DNA of 64,000 bases from an uncultured Mycoplasmataceae bacterium (GCA_947041945.1 CAMREV010000003.1:1-64000), one strand, 5' to 3'. Positions 45,133 through 58,375 are shown, counted from the first letter of the stretch. Translations and numbers: made by a program. The notes: generated by a model from the letters alone, not told the origin.

Positions 45133-45945
45133 ATGAAAAAAGTTTACCCTTTGGCACCGGCATCTAGGAGGTTCTTTGCTAGATTATTAGATTTCATTTT
45201 AGTGTTTGGAATAATAGTAATTTTTTATTTTGTATTGTTTTCTAGAAATCCAATTGAAACTGATTTTAAGGGATACTTATTCTTTTTATACATGATATTT
45301 ATTTGACTATCTTTATTTATTTATTTTGTTTTAATACCATCTTTAAATAAGGGAAGAACTTTATTTACATTCATATTAAAGATGAGAATATTTGATTCAA
45401 ATTCTGAAAATTATTTTTTAATTGAAAAAATTAATTTTAGAAATGACAAACATAAAATATATCTTTATTTTATAACTAACCTATTTAAAAGAGAATTTTT
45501 TGTTTGAAATATATTTTGCATAATCAATTTTTCATTAAGTATTGTTTTATTATCACTTGGAGATATAAAAGGTTTAATTTTTTTAAAATCAGTTTTTATA
45601 TCAAATGCAGGAATAAGTAATACAGAAGGAACTAATGCTTTTGCAGTCATATTTACTTCTTTATACTCAATTAATCTTTTAGTACTTTTTGGTATATTTA
45701 TTAACTTTTGAATTAATTCAGGTAAGAGAAATGTAATTGATATTTTCAGTTCTACAGTTACTCTTTACTTGGAAGAAATTAAACCAAAATCAGACAATTT
45801 TAATAAAGATAAAAAGAATATAATAAATTATGGATTGCCTGGTGAAATTTTAGATTCAGTTTTTAATGAAATGTATGAAATAGAGAAAGAAAAAGATAAT
45901 GAGAAAAATAAATGAAAAGCAAAAAGAAGCAATAGAATCAGGTAA
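45133..45945 (+). CDS. RDD family membrane protein
   Basis: The 270-residue protein starts KVYPLAPASRRFFARLLDFILVF, the RDD signature, followed by membrane segments (IIVIFYFVLF, MIFIWLSLFIYFVLIPSL, NIFCIINFSLSIVLLSL and ILINFWINSG region). NKGRTLFTFILKMRI matches the conserved RDD loop (GKT-like, then K-rich). TGA Trp codons at about 45304, 45505 and 45709 break the frame under the standard code. The stop is TAA 45943-45945, so the end overlaps the pcrA start (45899) by 47 nt. Function of RDD proteins is uncertain; some act as sodium/proton antiporters. Confidence 0.8.
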
Positions 45946-48088
45946 TGAACCATTAATGGTAATAGCGGGAGCTGGTTCTGGGAAAACATTTGTTTTAACT
46001 CAAAGAATAATTTACTTAGTAAATGAACTTGGTTTTTATCATAATTCTATTCTTGCATTCACTTTTACAAATAAAGCAGCAAATGAAATAAGAGAAAGAA
46101 TTTTAAGTTCAATTCCTGATGTGCCATTTAATTGAATTGGAACTTTCCATAGTATTTGTTTAAAAATATTAAGGGAAGACATTTCTGTTTTAAATCGTTC
46201 AAATAATTTTGTTATTTTAGATGAAGAAGATCAACTATCTGTAATAAAAGAGATTTATAAGATAAAAGCTTTTTCTAAAGATATTATTGTTCAAAAAAAG
46301 GCACTTTTATATGTTAGCTATTTAAAATCTAAAAAAATAGATGTTGAAGATCAAGAAGAAATAAATGAAGAACTAACTAGATCTGATTTGAGTGAAGATA
46401 AAATTAAAATTATTTCTATTTGTTATAAAGAATATTGCAATTACTTATTGGTAAAAAATTTATTAGATTTTGATGATTTAATTATTTGTGTAAATAAAAT
46501 ATTTTCAATTAATGAAGAAGTAAAATTAAAATGACAAAGCAAATTTAATTATATTTTAGTAGATGAGTTTCAAGATACAAATGAAGATCAATTTGAGTTA
46601 TTGAATCATTTGGTAAGAAATAAAGAAAATATTTTTATAGTTGGTGATCCTGATCAAATGATTTATTCATGAAGAGGAGCATATTCAAATATCTTTGAAG
46701 ATTTTCAAAGAATCTATCCAAATCACAAAAAAATTCTTTTAGAAAAAAATTATCGTTCATCACAAAACATTCTAGATGTTTCAAATCAATTAATAAGAAA
46801 TAATAAGTTCAGAATTGAGAAGGCTTTATATACTGACAACAATAGAGGATCAAATATAATTCACTATCAAGCTGTTAGCTCTGATAGAGAATCAAATTGA
46901 ATTGCAAATAAAATAATTGACCTTAAAGATAATTATGGATATAGATATAAAGACATTGTTGTTTTATATAGAAGTAATTATTTATCAAGAAACATAGAAC
47001 AGTCTTTAATTTATAAAGATATACCATACATAATATTTGGTGGCCTAAAATTCTTTCAAAGAAAAGAAATAAAAGATTTAATTTCATTTATGAAGTTAAT
47101 ATGTTTTGATGATGATGTTTCGCTAAATAGAATTCACAATACGCCAAAAAGAAAAATTAGTGAAGCCGTTTATTCTAAAATTCTTCAATTTGCAAATTAT
47201 AATAATATTTCAACATGAGAATCATTTAAAAAGGTTCATGAAATAAACGAATTAAAAGATGCAGCAAAGAAAAGCTGTTATGAATTTTATGAAATGATTT
47301 TAGCGTTAAAAGAATTCAAATATATTTCAATTAATGATTTAGTTGATAAGATTTTAGATGATACAAATTATTTAGAATATTTAAAAGATGCAGATGAAGA
47401 ATACAGAGTTGAAAATATAAGGGAATTAAAATCAGCAATTGGTTTATATCAATATAGAAATCCTTCTTCAACACTTCAAGACTATTTACAAGAAATAACA
47501 TTATACATGTCTAACGAAGAGAGAAATTTAGAAAATAATAGAGATTATGTTTCACTTATGACAATCCATAATGCAAAAGGTCTAGAATTTAAAAATGTTT
47601 TTTTAATTGCTTTTTGTGATGGTTTGTTTCCATCTTCTAAATCAATAGAAAAAGGTGATATTTCTGAAGAAAGAAGAATTGCATATGTTGCAATGACAAG
47701 AGCAAAAGAGAATTTATTTATTTCATCCCATGATGGAAAAAATTTCCATTCATCTAAATTATCTGATTTAGTACCATCAAGATTTATTGAAGAAATAAAA
47801 TCTAACAAAAATTTTGAATTAAATAAAGATCCTGCAAGCAGACCAAAAATAAATAATAATTATAAAAATTTTTCAATTGACAGAGTTGCTTCAGAAGAAA
47901 AAGATTTTACTGAAAATTATTATAAAGAAAAGCAAACATTTGAATTAGGAGACCCTGTTGTTCATACAATGTTTGGTTCTGGAATAGTTGTTGGAATTGA
48001 TGGAGAGACATTAAAAATAACTTTTAAATCCCCTCATGGAATCAAGTTTATTTCTCGAGATCATAAAAGTATTAAAAAGTTAGATTAA
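45899..48088 (+). CDS. pcrA: ATP-dependent DNA helicase PcrA/UvrD
   Basis: This SF1A helicase acts in repair and clears RecA and polymerase from DNA. The 729-residue protein has motif [18 protein letters not shown], Ia [74 protein letters not shown] and [16 protein letters not shown]-terminal tudor-like domain ([20 protein letters not shown]) fits PcrA. Its start lies in the RDD gene (47-nt overlap). The stop shares bases with the convergent lipoprotein gene. Confidence 0.97.
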
Positions 48089-48960
48089 TTTGTTCCGAAT
48101 TTTTTGTCTAAATAGTATTCATAAAGAGACTTAACAGTTTCATTAGATGCAATAGAGTTATTTACATTGTCTGCATTACCAAGAAGAATAGGTTTTTTCT
48201 TATTCGAAAATGCAATTCCACCTGATAATTTATTATTATCTCCCACAATTGAACTTAAGTTTGGTCTTACAGATAATGCATAATCAATAAAATCTCTATA
48301 ATCTATTGCAGGTTGGTCTTGTCTTATATATAAACCATTTAATATTTTATATTCAAATGGTAATTTACTAAATTCTGCAATTTCATTATGTTCTATACTA
48401 GGTGTTAAATTATTTTTAATAGTAAAATCATAATTATATTTGTCTAATAATTTTATTTCATCATAAGTTGCAAATGGGTCAAAATTTAATTCTGAAAAAA
48501 TATTATTAGTGCTTTCGAATGCAGGGTTATCAATAAATAACAAAACTTGAACAAATGGATTTAATTCTTTTTCTGAAAGAAATGCTTCAAGAAAGTTTGA
48601 ATCAACAATTGGATTTGTAGAAACTCCACCACCATTTTCAATTCCACCACCACTTAATCAATTTCTAAATTCTAAAGTAGAAGCCGATCCAGCTAATGAA
48701 CCATATATAAAAATGTAATTTCCTTTATTAATACCTGTATCACCTAGAATAGCCTCTTTTGGAGAACTGTTCTGTACTTTTAAGTCTGAAAGCAAAACTT
48801 TACCATTTACTTCTGGTGATAATTCCATTATTTTTAATTTAATAGAATCTTTTGTTGTTTGAGCTCCACATGAAACTAAGAACATAGATGAAACTAATGA
48901 AATATTAAACAAAGAAAAAAGTAATATTTTTTTTCTATTTCTTTTAATAATTTTTTTCAT
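48085..48960 (-). CDS. Lipoprotein of unknown function, 291 residues
   Basis: The minus-strand frame runs from ATG 48960 to TAA 48085, with a TGA Trp at 48658-48660. The signal region is KKIIKRNRKKILLFSLFNISLVSSMFLVSC with lipobox Cys31 (LVSC). The mature protein is Gly-rich near residues 100-115 (SGGGIENGGGVS) and otherwise Asn/Asp-rich, resembling the surface lipoproteins of this group. I do not recognise a domain. The stop codon overlaps the pcrA stop. AAGGAGCCAT precedes the ATG. Confidence 0.85.
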
Positions 48961-49183
48961 ATGGCTCCTTAATTTATTTTATTTTCATAAAAATATATCA
49001 ATAATAATTATATATTATTTAATAAAAAAATTAATAGTTAATATTAAGATGTACTTTTTTAACTCAAAATCACATATCAAAATCAAAAAAAATGAAATTT
49101 TTAAAAAAAGTGTTTAAAAACAAGCATTAAATAATAAAATTTAGATGTATGCATGTTGCATTATATTACCAAGGAGAAATAAA

Positions 49184-49507
49184 ATGGGAAAAAAATTAGT
49201 GTTAGATTCAAATATGAGGCCATTAACTAAAAATCAAATAATAAAACTTATTAGTGATAATGCAAATATTTCAATACCAGTTATAAAAGATATATTCGAT
49301 GATTTTCAAAAATTAATGTTTGCTGAATTAGACAGATGTTTAGAATTTAAATTATTAGATATAGGAAAAGTAAAAGTTAAACGTTCTAACCCTAGAACTG
49401 GTGTAAACCCAAGTACTGGTCAAAAAGTAGAAATTTCTGCTAAAACAAAATTAAAATTCACTTTTTCAAAAGGTTGTAAAGATTTTGCAGAATCACTATA
49501 TATTTAG
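49184..49507 (+). CDS. hup: HU-like DNA-binding protein
   Basis: The 107-residue protein is an HU/IHF-family nucleoid protein. It has LTKNQIIKLISDNANISIPV, FKLLDIGKVKVKRSNPRTGVNPSTGQKVEISAKTKLKF and SKGCKD. The arm motif RxNPRTG-N is the DNA-bending signature. About 15 residues precede the usual start of HU. I chose ATG 49184 (AAGGAGAAATAAA in front) over an upstream in-frame codon at 49145. Confidence 0.94.
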   Translation: MGKKLVLDSNMRPLTKNQIIKLISDNANISIPVIKDIFDDFQKLMFAELDRCLEFKLLDIGKVKVKRSNPRTGVNPSTGQKVEISAKTKLKFTFSKGCKDFAESLYI

Positions 49508-49578
49508 TGATCAAAATATTATAAATTATATATAATAAAAAAAAAGACTATTTTTTAGTTGGAAGGAAAAAATAAAAT

Positions 49579-50584
<1,006 letters not shown>

Positions 50585-50586
<2 letters not shown>

Positions 50587-50627
50587 TAATTTTCAAATGT
50601 TTATCACATTTAAAAATTATTTTTTTT
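50585..50627 (+). terminator. Terminator after gapA
   Basis: A long stem, AATAATTTT-AAATG with CATTT-AAAATTATT (50585-50599 with 50607-50621, one mismatch), is followed by a T-run. Confidence 0.8.
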
Positions 50628-50653
50628 CTCCATTATTATAAAAAGGATATAAA

Positions 50654-52156
50654 ATGAAAAAAAAAACCAAAAAAATTATTAAGGCTAGTTTAACAACACT
50701 ATTTGGTTTTGGACTATTAGCATTTATTATTTCAACTTCTGTGATTAATGTAGGAAGTAACACTTCTAATTTATTTGCAGAAATAGTTGTTTCAGACAAC
50801 ACTTCAGTTCTTGCTGATAAATCTTTTAGTGAAACTACTTTTAATGGTTATAGAGATTTCCTAAATTCCAGAAATGAAAAAGAGTTAGATAGACCTGTTG
50901 AAGATTTTAGAGAAGGTTTTGGTTTATGAAGAAGACCAGGAACAAACAACCAAGAAAAAGAGACAACATTCAAAGGAATATTTGAAAATGGTAAAGATAT
51001 TATTATTGCTCCAGGTTTCAATAGTCAAGCAGCAATAGAAAGTGTTATAAAAGATTCAACATATTCAGATAAGGGTTTTTTACTCTTAGATGCCGATTTA
51101 GAAAAAGCTAGTAATGTTTCAACAGTAATATTTAGAATGGAACAAGCAGCATTCCAATGTGGTGTTGCAGCATCAGAGTTCTTAAGTTTAAATGAATCAA
51201 TATTTGGAAAAGATGGATCTTTAAAAATTGGAGGATTTGTTGGAATTCCCATTCCATCAACTTTAGACTTCCTTATTGGATTTCAAAAAGGTATGGTTGC
51301 ATGAAATGAACATAACCCTCTTAAAACAAAAGTTGAATGAACTACGCTTGGAAACAATATTGACTCTTATAAGTCTGGAAGTTTTGGTATTGGTGATGGA
51401 AGACAAAAATCTAAAGAATTACTAGACAAGGGAGCTGATGTAATATTACCAATTGCAGGACCTCAAACTTTAGATACAATTGCGGAAATAAGATTAGAAA
51501 ATAGACCAGTAATAATTGTTGCCGCTGACTCTGCTCAAGAAGATAATGTTGGAATTCAACAACCTATCCCCGGTTTAGGAAGCAATGTTATTAAAAATGC
51601 TGATGGAACAAACTCTACTAATAATAACATTATTCAATTTTCTGCAGTAAAAAAATTAGATGTTGCTGTTCAAGGTACTTTAACTGCTATATCTAATTTA
51701 GATGGTAGCAATATTGCAACTTTTGATGGATCTCAATATGGTGGTTTTGGCTATAGTAATACAATTGCATTGGGTGAAAAAGGAGAAAGTGCCGTTGGTA
51801 TTTCGCAAGCTGGAAAAGCTTATTTCACTCAAGGTCTTGGTGGAACTGATTTTGGTACCGTTGTAAGTGGTTTACCAATAAATAATATATTTAAAGAAAT
51901 GATTGGTATACCAACTCCTGAAAATGTAATACAGCTTTTTAATACAGCTGATGGAACTCCAGGAATTGGCGGAAGTAGTGCCGTAGCATCAATTGGCAGA
52001 TATTCAGATGGCCTTAATAACCAAAAAAAATCAATTGCACCAGTAAATGTCGCTGGTAAAGAAATAAGGTTAAATGGTAGTCATTTTGCACCACCATTAC
52101 CAACTACTCCATTCCTACTTAGCGATTATGGAATTTTAAGAAGAAAGGTAATATAA
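50654..52156 (+). CDS. BMP-family ABC substrate-binding protein (nucleoside type), no lipobox
   Basis: The 500-residue protein belongs to the BMP (basic membrane protein/PnrA-like) family that binds nucleosides for the ABC importer encoded next. Family features are the N-terminal FNGYRDFLN-like region, IIIAPGFNSQAAIES, FLLLDADLE, VIFRMEQAAFQCGVAASEFL (typical FxxxQxAFLxG), IGGFVGIPIPSTLDF, and ADVILPIAGPQT. The N-terminus is KKKTKKIIKASLTTLFGFGLLAFII, a hydrophobic segment without Cys after it. A usual BMP lipoprotein has a lipobox, so anchoring here must be by an uncleaved segment, or the protein is secreted. TGA Trp codons are present. First gene of the four-gene transporter. Confidence 0.88.
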
Positions 52157-52158
52157 TT

Positions 52159-53766
52159 ATGAACGATAAAATACAAGATTATATTGTTTACATAGATAAC
52201 ATATCTAAATCCTTTTTAAATGGAAAAATTAAAGCTAACCAAAACATTACATTAAGAGTAAAACAAAATGAAGTTTATGCACTAATGGGTGAGAATGGTG
52301 CTGGAAAATCCACAATAATGTCAATCTTATTTGGTATTTATAAACAAGATAGTGGAAAAATATATATTAGAGGAAAAGAAGTTGATTTCAAATTTGCAAA
52401 TGATGCACATAAAGAAAAAATTGGAATGGTACATCAACACTTTAAATTAGTAGAAGAATTTACTGTTCTTGAAAATATTATTCTTGGTAATGAAATTTGT
52501 AAAGAAGACTTACTTATAAAGAACTTTATTATTGATAAGAAAAAAAGTAGAAAAAAAATTGAAGAACTAATTAAAAAGTACAAATTAGATATTAATTTAA
52601 ATGATAAAATTAAAAAATTAAATGTTTCACAAAAACAAAAAGTAGAAATTTTAAAATTATTATTTCTTGATTCTGAAATATTAATATTTGATGAACCAAC
52701 TGCCATACTTTCAAAAAGCGAAATTGCTCTATTTTTAGAAATGATTAAAAATTTCAAAAAAGAAGGCAAAACAATTATACTAATTACTCATAAACTTAAA
52801 GAAGTTTTTGAAGTTGCTGAAAGAGGAGCAATAATTAGAAAAGGTAAATTAGTTGAAGAAGTAGACATTAAAAAGATGGATGCTAAAAAAATTAGTTCAC
52901 TAATGGTTGGAAAAGAAATTAATGAAGTAAAAAACAAATCTAAAAAACAATTTGGAGAAGTGGTACTTTCTGTAAAAGATTTAGTAATAGAGGAAAACAA
53001 AACAATTTCATTTGATATAAGAGCAGGAGAAATTTTCTCAATTGCTGGAGTAAGTGGAAATGGTCAAACAGATTTAATATCCTTAATTACAGGTTTAGAA
53101 AAACCTAAAAAAGGACAAGTTTTTATTAGAGATGTTGAAACTAATTCTTTAATAGAAACTTCAAAAATGGACATAAATAAAAAATATAGAGTTGGATTAT
53201 CATTTGTTCCAGAAGATAGACAAAAACATGGTTTATTTTTGGATTCATCAATTGCATACAATTGTGTAATAAATCGATTTAACGAATATATTGGAGATAA
53301 AAAAGTTAAATTTTATATGACGATCCCTTTTCTACCTTTTCTTAAATTTATAAATTGAAATGCAATAAGTCATACTGCAATTAAATTAGTTAAAAAATAT
53401 AATGTTGCAGGAGCATCTTCAATACATGATAGTGCTGGTAATCTTTCTGGTGGTAATCAACAAAAAATTATCATTGGTAGAGAACTAAGTAAACAAAGTA
53501 ATTTAATTATATTATTTCAACCAACAAGAGGTTTAGATATTGGAGCAATTCAAATGCTTCATGAATATATTCTTAAAGCAAAAGAAAAAGGAAAAGCAAT
53601 TTTACTAGTATCTTATGAATTATCTGAAATATATTCCTTATCTGATACAATATCAGTTATTAGTAAAAATTCACTGGTAAGTCAAGGAACTGTTCAAGAA
53701 ATGAACATTGATAAAGTTGGTCAACTAATGACAACATCAACATTTGGAGTAGAAAATGAAAAATAG
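52159..53766 (+). CDS. Sugar/nucleoside ABC transporter, double ATP-binding protein
   Basis: The 535-residue protein has two ABC domains. Domain 1: Walker A LMGENGAGKSTIMS, Q-loop MVHQHFKLVE, Walker B ILIFDEPTAIL and switch His ITHKLKE; its signature LNVSQKQKVEI is degenerate. Domain 2: IAGVSGNGQTDLI (degenerate Walker A, typical of this class), signature NLSGGNQQKIIIGRE and ILFQPTRGLDIG. This asymmetric pattern matches the BMP/PnrA nucleoside and ribose transporter ATPases. It starts 2 nt after the binding protein gene and overlaps the permease start by 11 nt. Confidence 0.94.
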
Positions 53767-55138
53767 TAATTATGTTAAAAACAAAACAAAATATACTTTA
53801 GATAGTGTTTTCTATAATTACAAAAATAGATCTCTATTAAAGCAAATAGGATTTGTAATCTTGTTTATTTTGGGTTCTTTATTTGTTTCTCTAATAATCA
53901 TTCAAATGTTAGGCTACAACATGATTGATGCATTGCATGCAATCTTAACAAGACCATTTCAAAGTTTCTTATATAAGGACTTTATAACAAACATTTCCAC
54001 ATTAGGAATTTCTGGATTAGCCTTTGCAGTCGCATATAAGGCCGGAATATTCAATATTGGTGTAAGTGGCCAAATGGTAGCTGCTGGTCTGGCTATTGTT
54101 GGTGTAAGTCAATCACTTACTAGAGAAGTCACAATAAGTGGTGAGATTAAATTAGAAACTACAACAGGACCTTCTGGAGTAATTATTATTGTTTTAGTAG
54201 CAATGCTTACAGGTATGTTTGTTTCAATGGTAATTGGAGCATTAAAAGTGTTCTTCAAAGTGCATGAAGTTGTTAGTTCAATTTTATTAAACTGAATTAT
54301 TTTCTTTTTAGGAAAATGATTAATTATTGATGGACCTTTATCAAATCCAAATGATCCTTTATATTCATTAAGAGTTCATGAAGATCTTGCATTTTATGAT
54401 GGCGGTTTCCTTTCTGGTTTTGTAGGAGCTTTAATATCATTATTAGTATTAGTTGTAGTTATCTGAGCAATCTTTAAATTTACAATATTTGGAAAGCAAA
54501 TGATATTTGTTGGAAAGTCGCTAACTGCAAGTAAATACTCTGGTTATAAAATTAGAGAATTACAATTAAGTGCATTTGCTATTTCTGGTGCAATTTCAGG
54601 AATATTAGCATGTATAGTTTATACAGCAAATTCAACAAAAGCAATGCCAATACCATTAGTTAACTTATTACCTTTAGAAGGTTTTAATGGTATAGCAATT
54701 GGATTGATTGCATTCTCAAATCCAGTTGCAATTATACCTGTTTCATTTGTAATGGCATTATTCTCAACAACTGCATTAGCAGCTGCTCCATTTCCTAACT
54801 CAATGGGTAACTTAATTCTTGGTTTAGTAATGTATGGTACTTCAATATTTGCAATTGCATATAAAATACAATTAATGACAAGAATAAGAAATTATTTATC
54901 TAAAAAACTTGATAATAATTTTACAAAAAAATGAGATACAAGAGTTAAAAACAAAAGTAAATTCTTGAGAGAAATTGATAGAAAATTATCAGATTTAAAA
55001 ATTGCCTTATTTAGTGTAAAAATTAAAGATGATTATCTTGGAGATGCAACTAAAGAAAGTCTTATAGAAAAATATCTAATTGAAAAAAATGAGTTGAAAA
55101 ACAAACTAAATTTAATTAAAGAAAAAGAGGGAGAATAA
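53756..55138 (+). CDS. BMP-type ABC transporter permease 1
   Basis: The 460-residue membrane protein has about ten hydrophobic segments. Family features are GISGLAFAVAYKAGIFNIGVSGQM and, near the middle, VHEVVSSILLNWIIFFL (EAA-like cytoplasmic region). The block LSAFAISGAISGILACI and VNLLPLEGFNGIAIGLIAF are typical of BMP/branched-chain-type permeases. The last ~70 residues form a charged cytoplasmic tail (RNYLSKKLDNNFTKKWD and following) not usual in this family. It ends 2 nt before the second permease. Confidence 0.92.
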
Positions 55139-55140
55139 TT

Positions 55141-56079
55141 ATGAATTTTTCAAACATATTAAACATTGCACTATTATTCTCTCTTGTTTTAGGATTGGGT
55201 GCACTTAGTGGTTTCTTTTCTGAGAGAGTTGGAATTGTAAACATCGGAATTAATGGAATGATGACATTTGGAGCTTTATTCTACTGTATATATGGTGGCT
55301 TAATAAACGGAGGAAATGCCGGATTTAAGGGCGGAACCGCAGGAGATGGAACATTCTTAATACCAATGATTCTTGCATCTATATCAACAATATTAATTGG
55401 TTTTTTATTTGGTTTTGCAGTTATTAAATTAAAAGCAAATCATATTATAGCGGGAACAGCAATAAATTTACTTGGAGCATCATTTGGTATATTTCTAAAT
55501 AGTTCTCTAGGATTCTCAATTTTAGGTGTTGAAGAATTAAGAGATTCTTACACACAAATATTAAAAATTGGTGATACAGATTTATTTGGTTCTACATTGA
55601 TATTATTCTTCTTAATTGGTTTTGTAGTATTAGGAATTTGATTATTCATTAAATATACAAAATTCGGTTTGAGATTTATATCAATTGGTGAAAACCCATA
55701 TGCAGCTGATGTTCAAGGTATCAATGTAATTAAATATCAATGAGTTGGAATAATAATTTCAGCAGCAATTGCTGGATTGGCTGGTTCAATATTCATGTAT
55801 AATGGCACTTCTTTCAGAGGTGATGTTGACTCATTAGGTTTCTTATCTCTTGCAATCATGATTGCTGGAGCTTGAAGAATTCCATTGATATCATTAGTAA
55901 CAATTGTCTTTGCATTCTTAGTAAGTATTTCAAGACAAAATATTCCAAATACTAGTTCAGATTTATTATTAATTCTTCCATATGCATTTACACTATTAAC
56001 ATTAGTTGTGTTCTCTTTCTTTAGTTTTGGTAATCCACCAAAACATGCGGGACAACATTTTGCTCATGAGAAGATATAA
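55141..56079 (+). CDS. BMP-type ABC transporter permease 2
   Basis: The 312-residue membrane protein has FSNILNIALLFSLVLGLGALSGFFSERVGIVNIGINGMM, and later KLKANHIIAGTAINLLG and LRFISIGENPYAADVQGINV (EAA-like loop). Eight to nine hydrophobic segments are visible. It pairs with permease 1 as the translocation pore. TGA Trp codons near 55639, 55741 and 55873 split it. The C-terminus is polar (PPKHAGQHFAHEKI). It ends the operon and a strong terminator follows. Confidence 0.93.
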
Positions 56080-56099
56080 ATATAATTCATAGATAACAA

Positions 56100-56136
56100 A
56101 AAAAATATTTGCTCATTAAGAACAAATATTTTTTTT
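56100..56136 (+). terminator. Terminator after BMP transporter
   Basis: A 12-bp stem (56100-56111 with 56123-56134) and T-run to 56136 follow the last permease gene. Confidence 0.88.
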
Positions 56137-56144
56137 GTTTATAT

Positions 56145-56229
56145 TGGTGCACTTAAAGGGACTCGAACCCCCACGCCGTAAGGCATTAGATCCTAAGTCT
56201 AACGCGTCTGCCAATTCCGCCATAAGTGC
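56145..56229 (-). tRNA. tRNA-Leu (TAG)
   Basis: Minus strand: acceptor GCACTTA/TAAGTGC, anticodon TAG in TTAGACTTAGGATCTAA, long variable arm, T loop GGTTCGAGTCC, CCA encoded. It is the 3'-most of five adjacent tRNAs. Confidence 0.95.
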
Positions 56230-56296
56230 ACAAGGAACTTGTTTTGGGTTTTTAACCCTTGCCTATAATTATTTATAAGCTAAATAAGTATATATA

Positions 56297-56372
56297 TGGT
56301 GCCGACTATAGGAGTTGAACCTACAACCTACTGATTACAAGTCAGTTGCTCTGCCAATTGAGCTAAGTCGGC
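56297..56372 (-). tRNA. tRNA-Thr (TGT)
   Basis: Minus strand: acceptor GCCGACT/AGTCGGC, anticodon TGT in ACTGACTTGTAATCAGT, T loop GGTTCAACTCC, CCA encoded. Confidence 0.95.
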
Positions 56373-56379
56373 AATATAA

Positions 56380-56455
56380 TGGTGGAGTGTGAGGGGATCG
56401 AACCCCCGACCCTATGCTTGTAAGGCATATGCTCTCCCAGCTGAGCTAACACTCC
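56380..56455 (-). tRNA. tRNA-Val (TAC)
   Basis: Minus strand: acceptor GGAGTGT/ACACTCC, anticodon TAC in TATGCCTTACAAGCATA, T loop GGTTCGATCCC, CCA encoded. Confidence 0.95.
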
Positions 56456-56488
56456 ATGTAAAATTAATATTAATTAATTTATTTATAA

Positions 56489-56565
56489 TGGTGACCCGTA
56501 CGGGATTCAAACCCGTGAATGCACGCGTGAAAGGCGTGTGTGTTAAGTCGCTTCACCAACGGGCC
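56489..56565 (-). tRNA. tRNA-Glu (TTC)
   Basis: Minus strand: acceptor GGCCCGT/ACGGGTC (one G-T pair), anticodon TTC in CACGCCTTTCACGCGTG, T loop GGTTTGAATCC, CCA encoded. Confidence 0.95.
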
Positions 56566-56571
56566 ATAAAA

Positions 56572-56646
56572 TGGCGGCTGCAGTAGGGATCGAACCTACG
56601 ACCAATTGATTAACAGTCAACTGCTCTACCGCTGAGCTATGCAGCC
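56572..56646 (-). tRNA. tRNA-Asn (GTT)
   Basis: Minus strand: acceptor GGCTGCA/TGCAGCC, anticodon GTT in TTGACTGTTAATCAA, T loop GGTTCGATCCC, discriminator G, CCA encoded. It is the first of the minus-strand cluster. Confidence 0.95.
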
Positions 56647-56725
56647 TTATAATTCATGCTTTTTTAAGTTATTAAAAAATCATACATAACAATTATATTA
56701 TATTTTGCTTTTTTTTAAAATTATT

Positions 56726-58375
56726 TTATCCTAATTTAATTTCAATATCAGAATACTTAGTTAATTCTCTCTTAGAGTGTCTATTTGCGAACATTTGCAT
56801 TGAATTCATAATACCTAATTGACCAAAAAACATTAGTACTATAAATGGAGCATATGAAATATAACCTATTTTAGAAGTTAATCCTGTTGATAACCCAGTA
56901 GTTCCAAATGCAGATGATGCTTCAAATGCTAAGTCAGTTAAATCAAAAGAACTTAATGCACCATTTTCAATTGATAAGAAACCAACTAATATAGTAAGGA
57001 ACATTATTGTAATTACTGATAAAGAGAATATACTTGTTGAATCAATTGTTGTTGTTTTAGAAATTCTTTTCTTAAATATTGTAGTTTCATTTCTACCACT
57101 AATTCTAGATAAAATAGATTTGATTAAAACTACAAATGTTGTTGTTCTAATACCACCACCAGTTGATGTTGGAGAAGTTCCTAAGAACATTAATGATATA
57201 AAGATTCATTTAGTAATATCATTTAAAATACTTACATCAATTGTTGCAAAACCAGCACTTCTTGTAGAAAGTGTATTATAAATAATAGCTCAATTTGAGT
57301 TTATTGCATTGTTATCAAAATATGTATTATATGAAGAACCAAGAATAGAAGTATTACTTTTTAATAAATATTCAGATGTGAATGACATTCCTATAGATAT
57401 AACTCCAAAAATAAGTGAAGATCATAAACAAATTTTTGAAAAAATAGAAATAGGTGGACTTTCATTTTCATACATATTAGGATTTAATTTAAAGAAAGAT
57501 GAAAAACTTTCAGGAAATTTTTTTAAAATAAAATATTCAACTTTTTGTCAAATATCATAAATTACTACATATCCTATTCCACCTAAAATAAATAGAACCA
57601 TCGTAAAAAATTGAACTAATATTCCAATATCATTTCTAAATGGTGCAAGTGAAGTAGAGCCAAATAAGTCAAAACCTGCATTATTCATTGCAGACCCTGT
57701 TATAAACATTGCATGTCAAATAGAAGAACCAGCATTTTGATACATTGGTAAGGCAACTGAAGATTCAACTCACATTCCACTTGTATCAGGAATTACTTGA
57801 AAGAATTGAACATTATAAAAGATAGTAGAAAATGCAATTGAAAATACAATTTGAATAACAAAGTTAATAAGGAAAATTGAAAACAAAACTTTACCATTTG
57901 TAGATATTTTTGTTCCACCTCTTTCAGCATAACTAATTCATGAACTAGATAGTATTTTTTTATTAAAAATTTTATTTAAAGATTTTCCTACAAGATAAAA
58001 AGCAGATAGTAAACCAAATCCACCCAATTGAATCCATATATATAAAACAACATGTCCAAAAACTGTAAATGTTTGTGAAACATCAGTAACTGTTAATCCT
58101 GTATTAGAAAATGCTGAAGATGAAATAAATATCGCATCATAGAAATTATAATTACCACCATCACTTTTATAATATCCATTTTGCAATGAAATTGGTAAAT
58201 ATAGTAATACTGCTCCAAGTATTACAAAAATTATGTAAGCAATTAATAATTTAAATGAATTTGTAAAATGGTCAATAAAAAATTGAGAGAAAGATTTTCA
58301 TTTATTTTCAAATTTTCTCTTAAATTTATCTCTATTTATTTCATTACTAATTTTGCTATTATTTTTATTTGACAT
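56726..58375 (-). CDS. ktrB: Potassium uptake membrane protein KtrB/TrkH type
   Basis: KtrB is the membrane subunit of sodium-dependent potassium uptake. The 549-residue protein has about ten hydrophobic segments. The repeated pore regions are visible: SSAFSNTGLT, GSAMNNAGFDLFG, STRSAGFATID and SSAFGTTGLSTGL, each with a selectivity-filter Gly. TGA codons encode Trp throughout. The C-terminus includes LMFFGQLGIMNSMQMFANRH. Start ATG 58375 faces the divergent ktrA gene. Confidence 0.94.
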
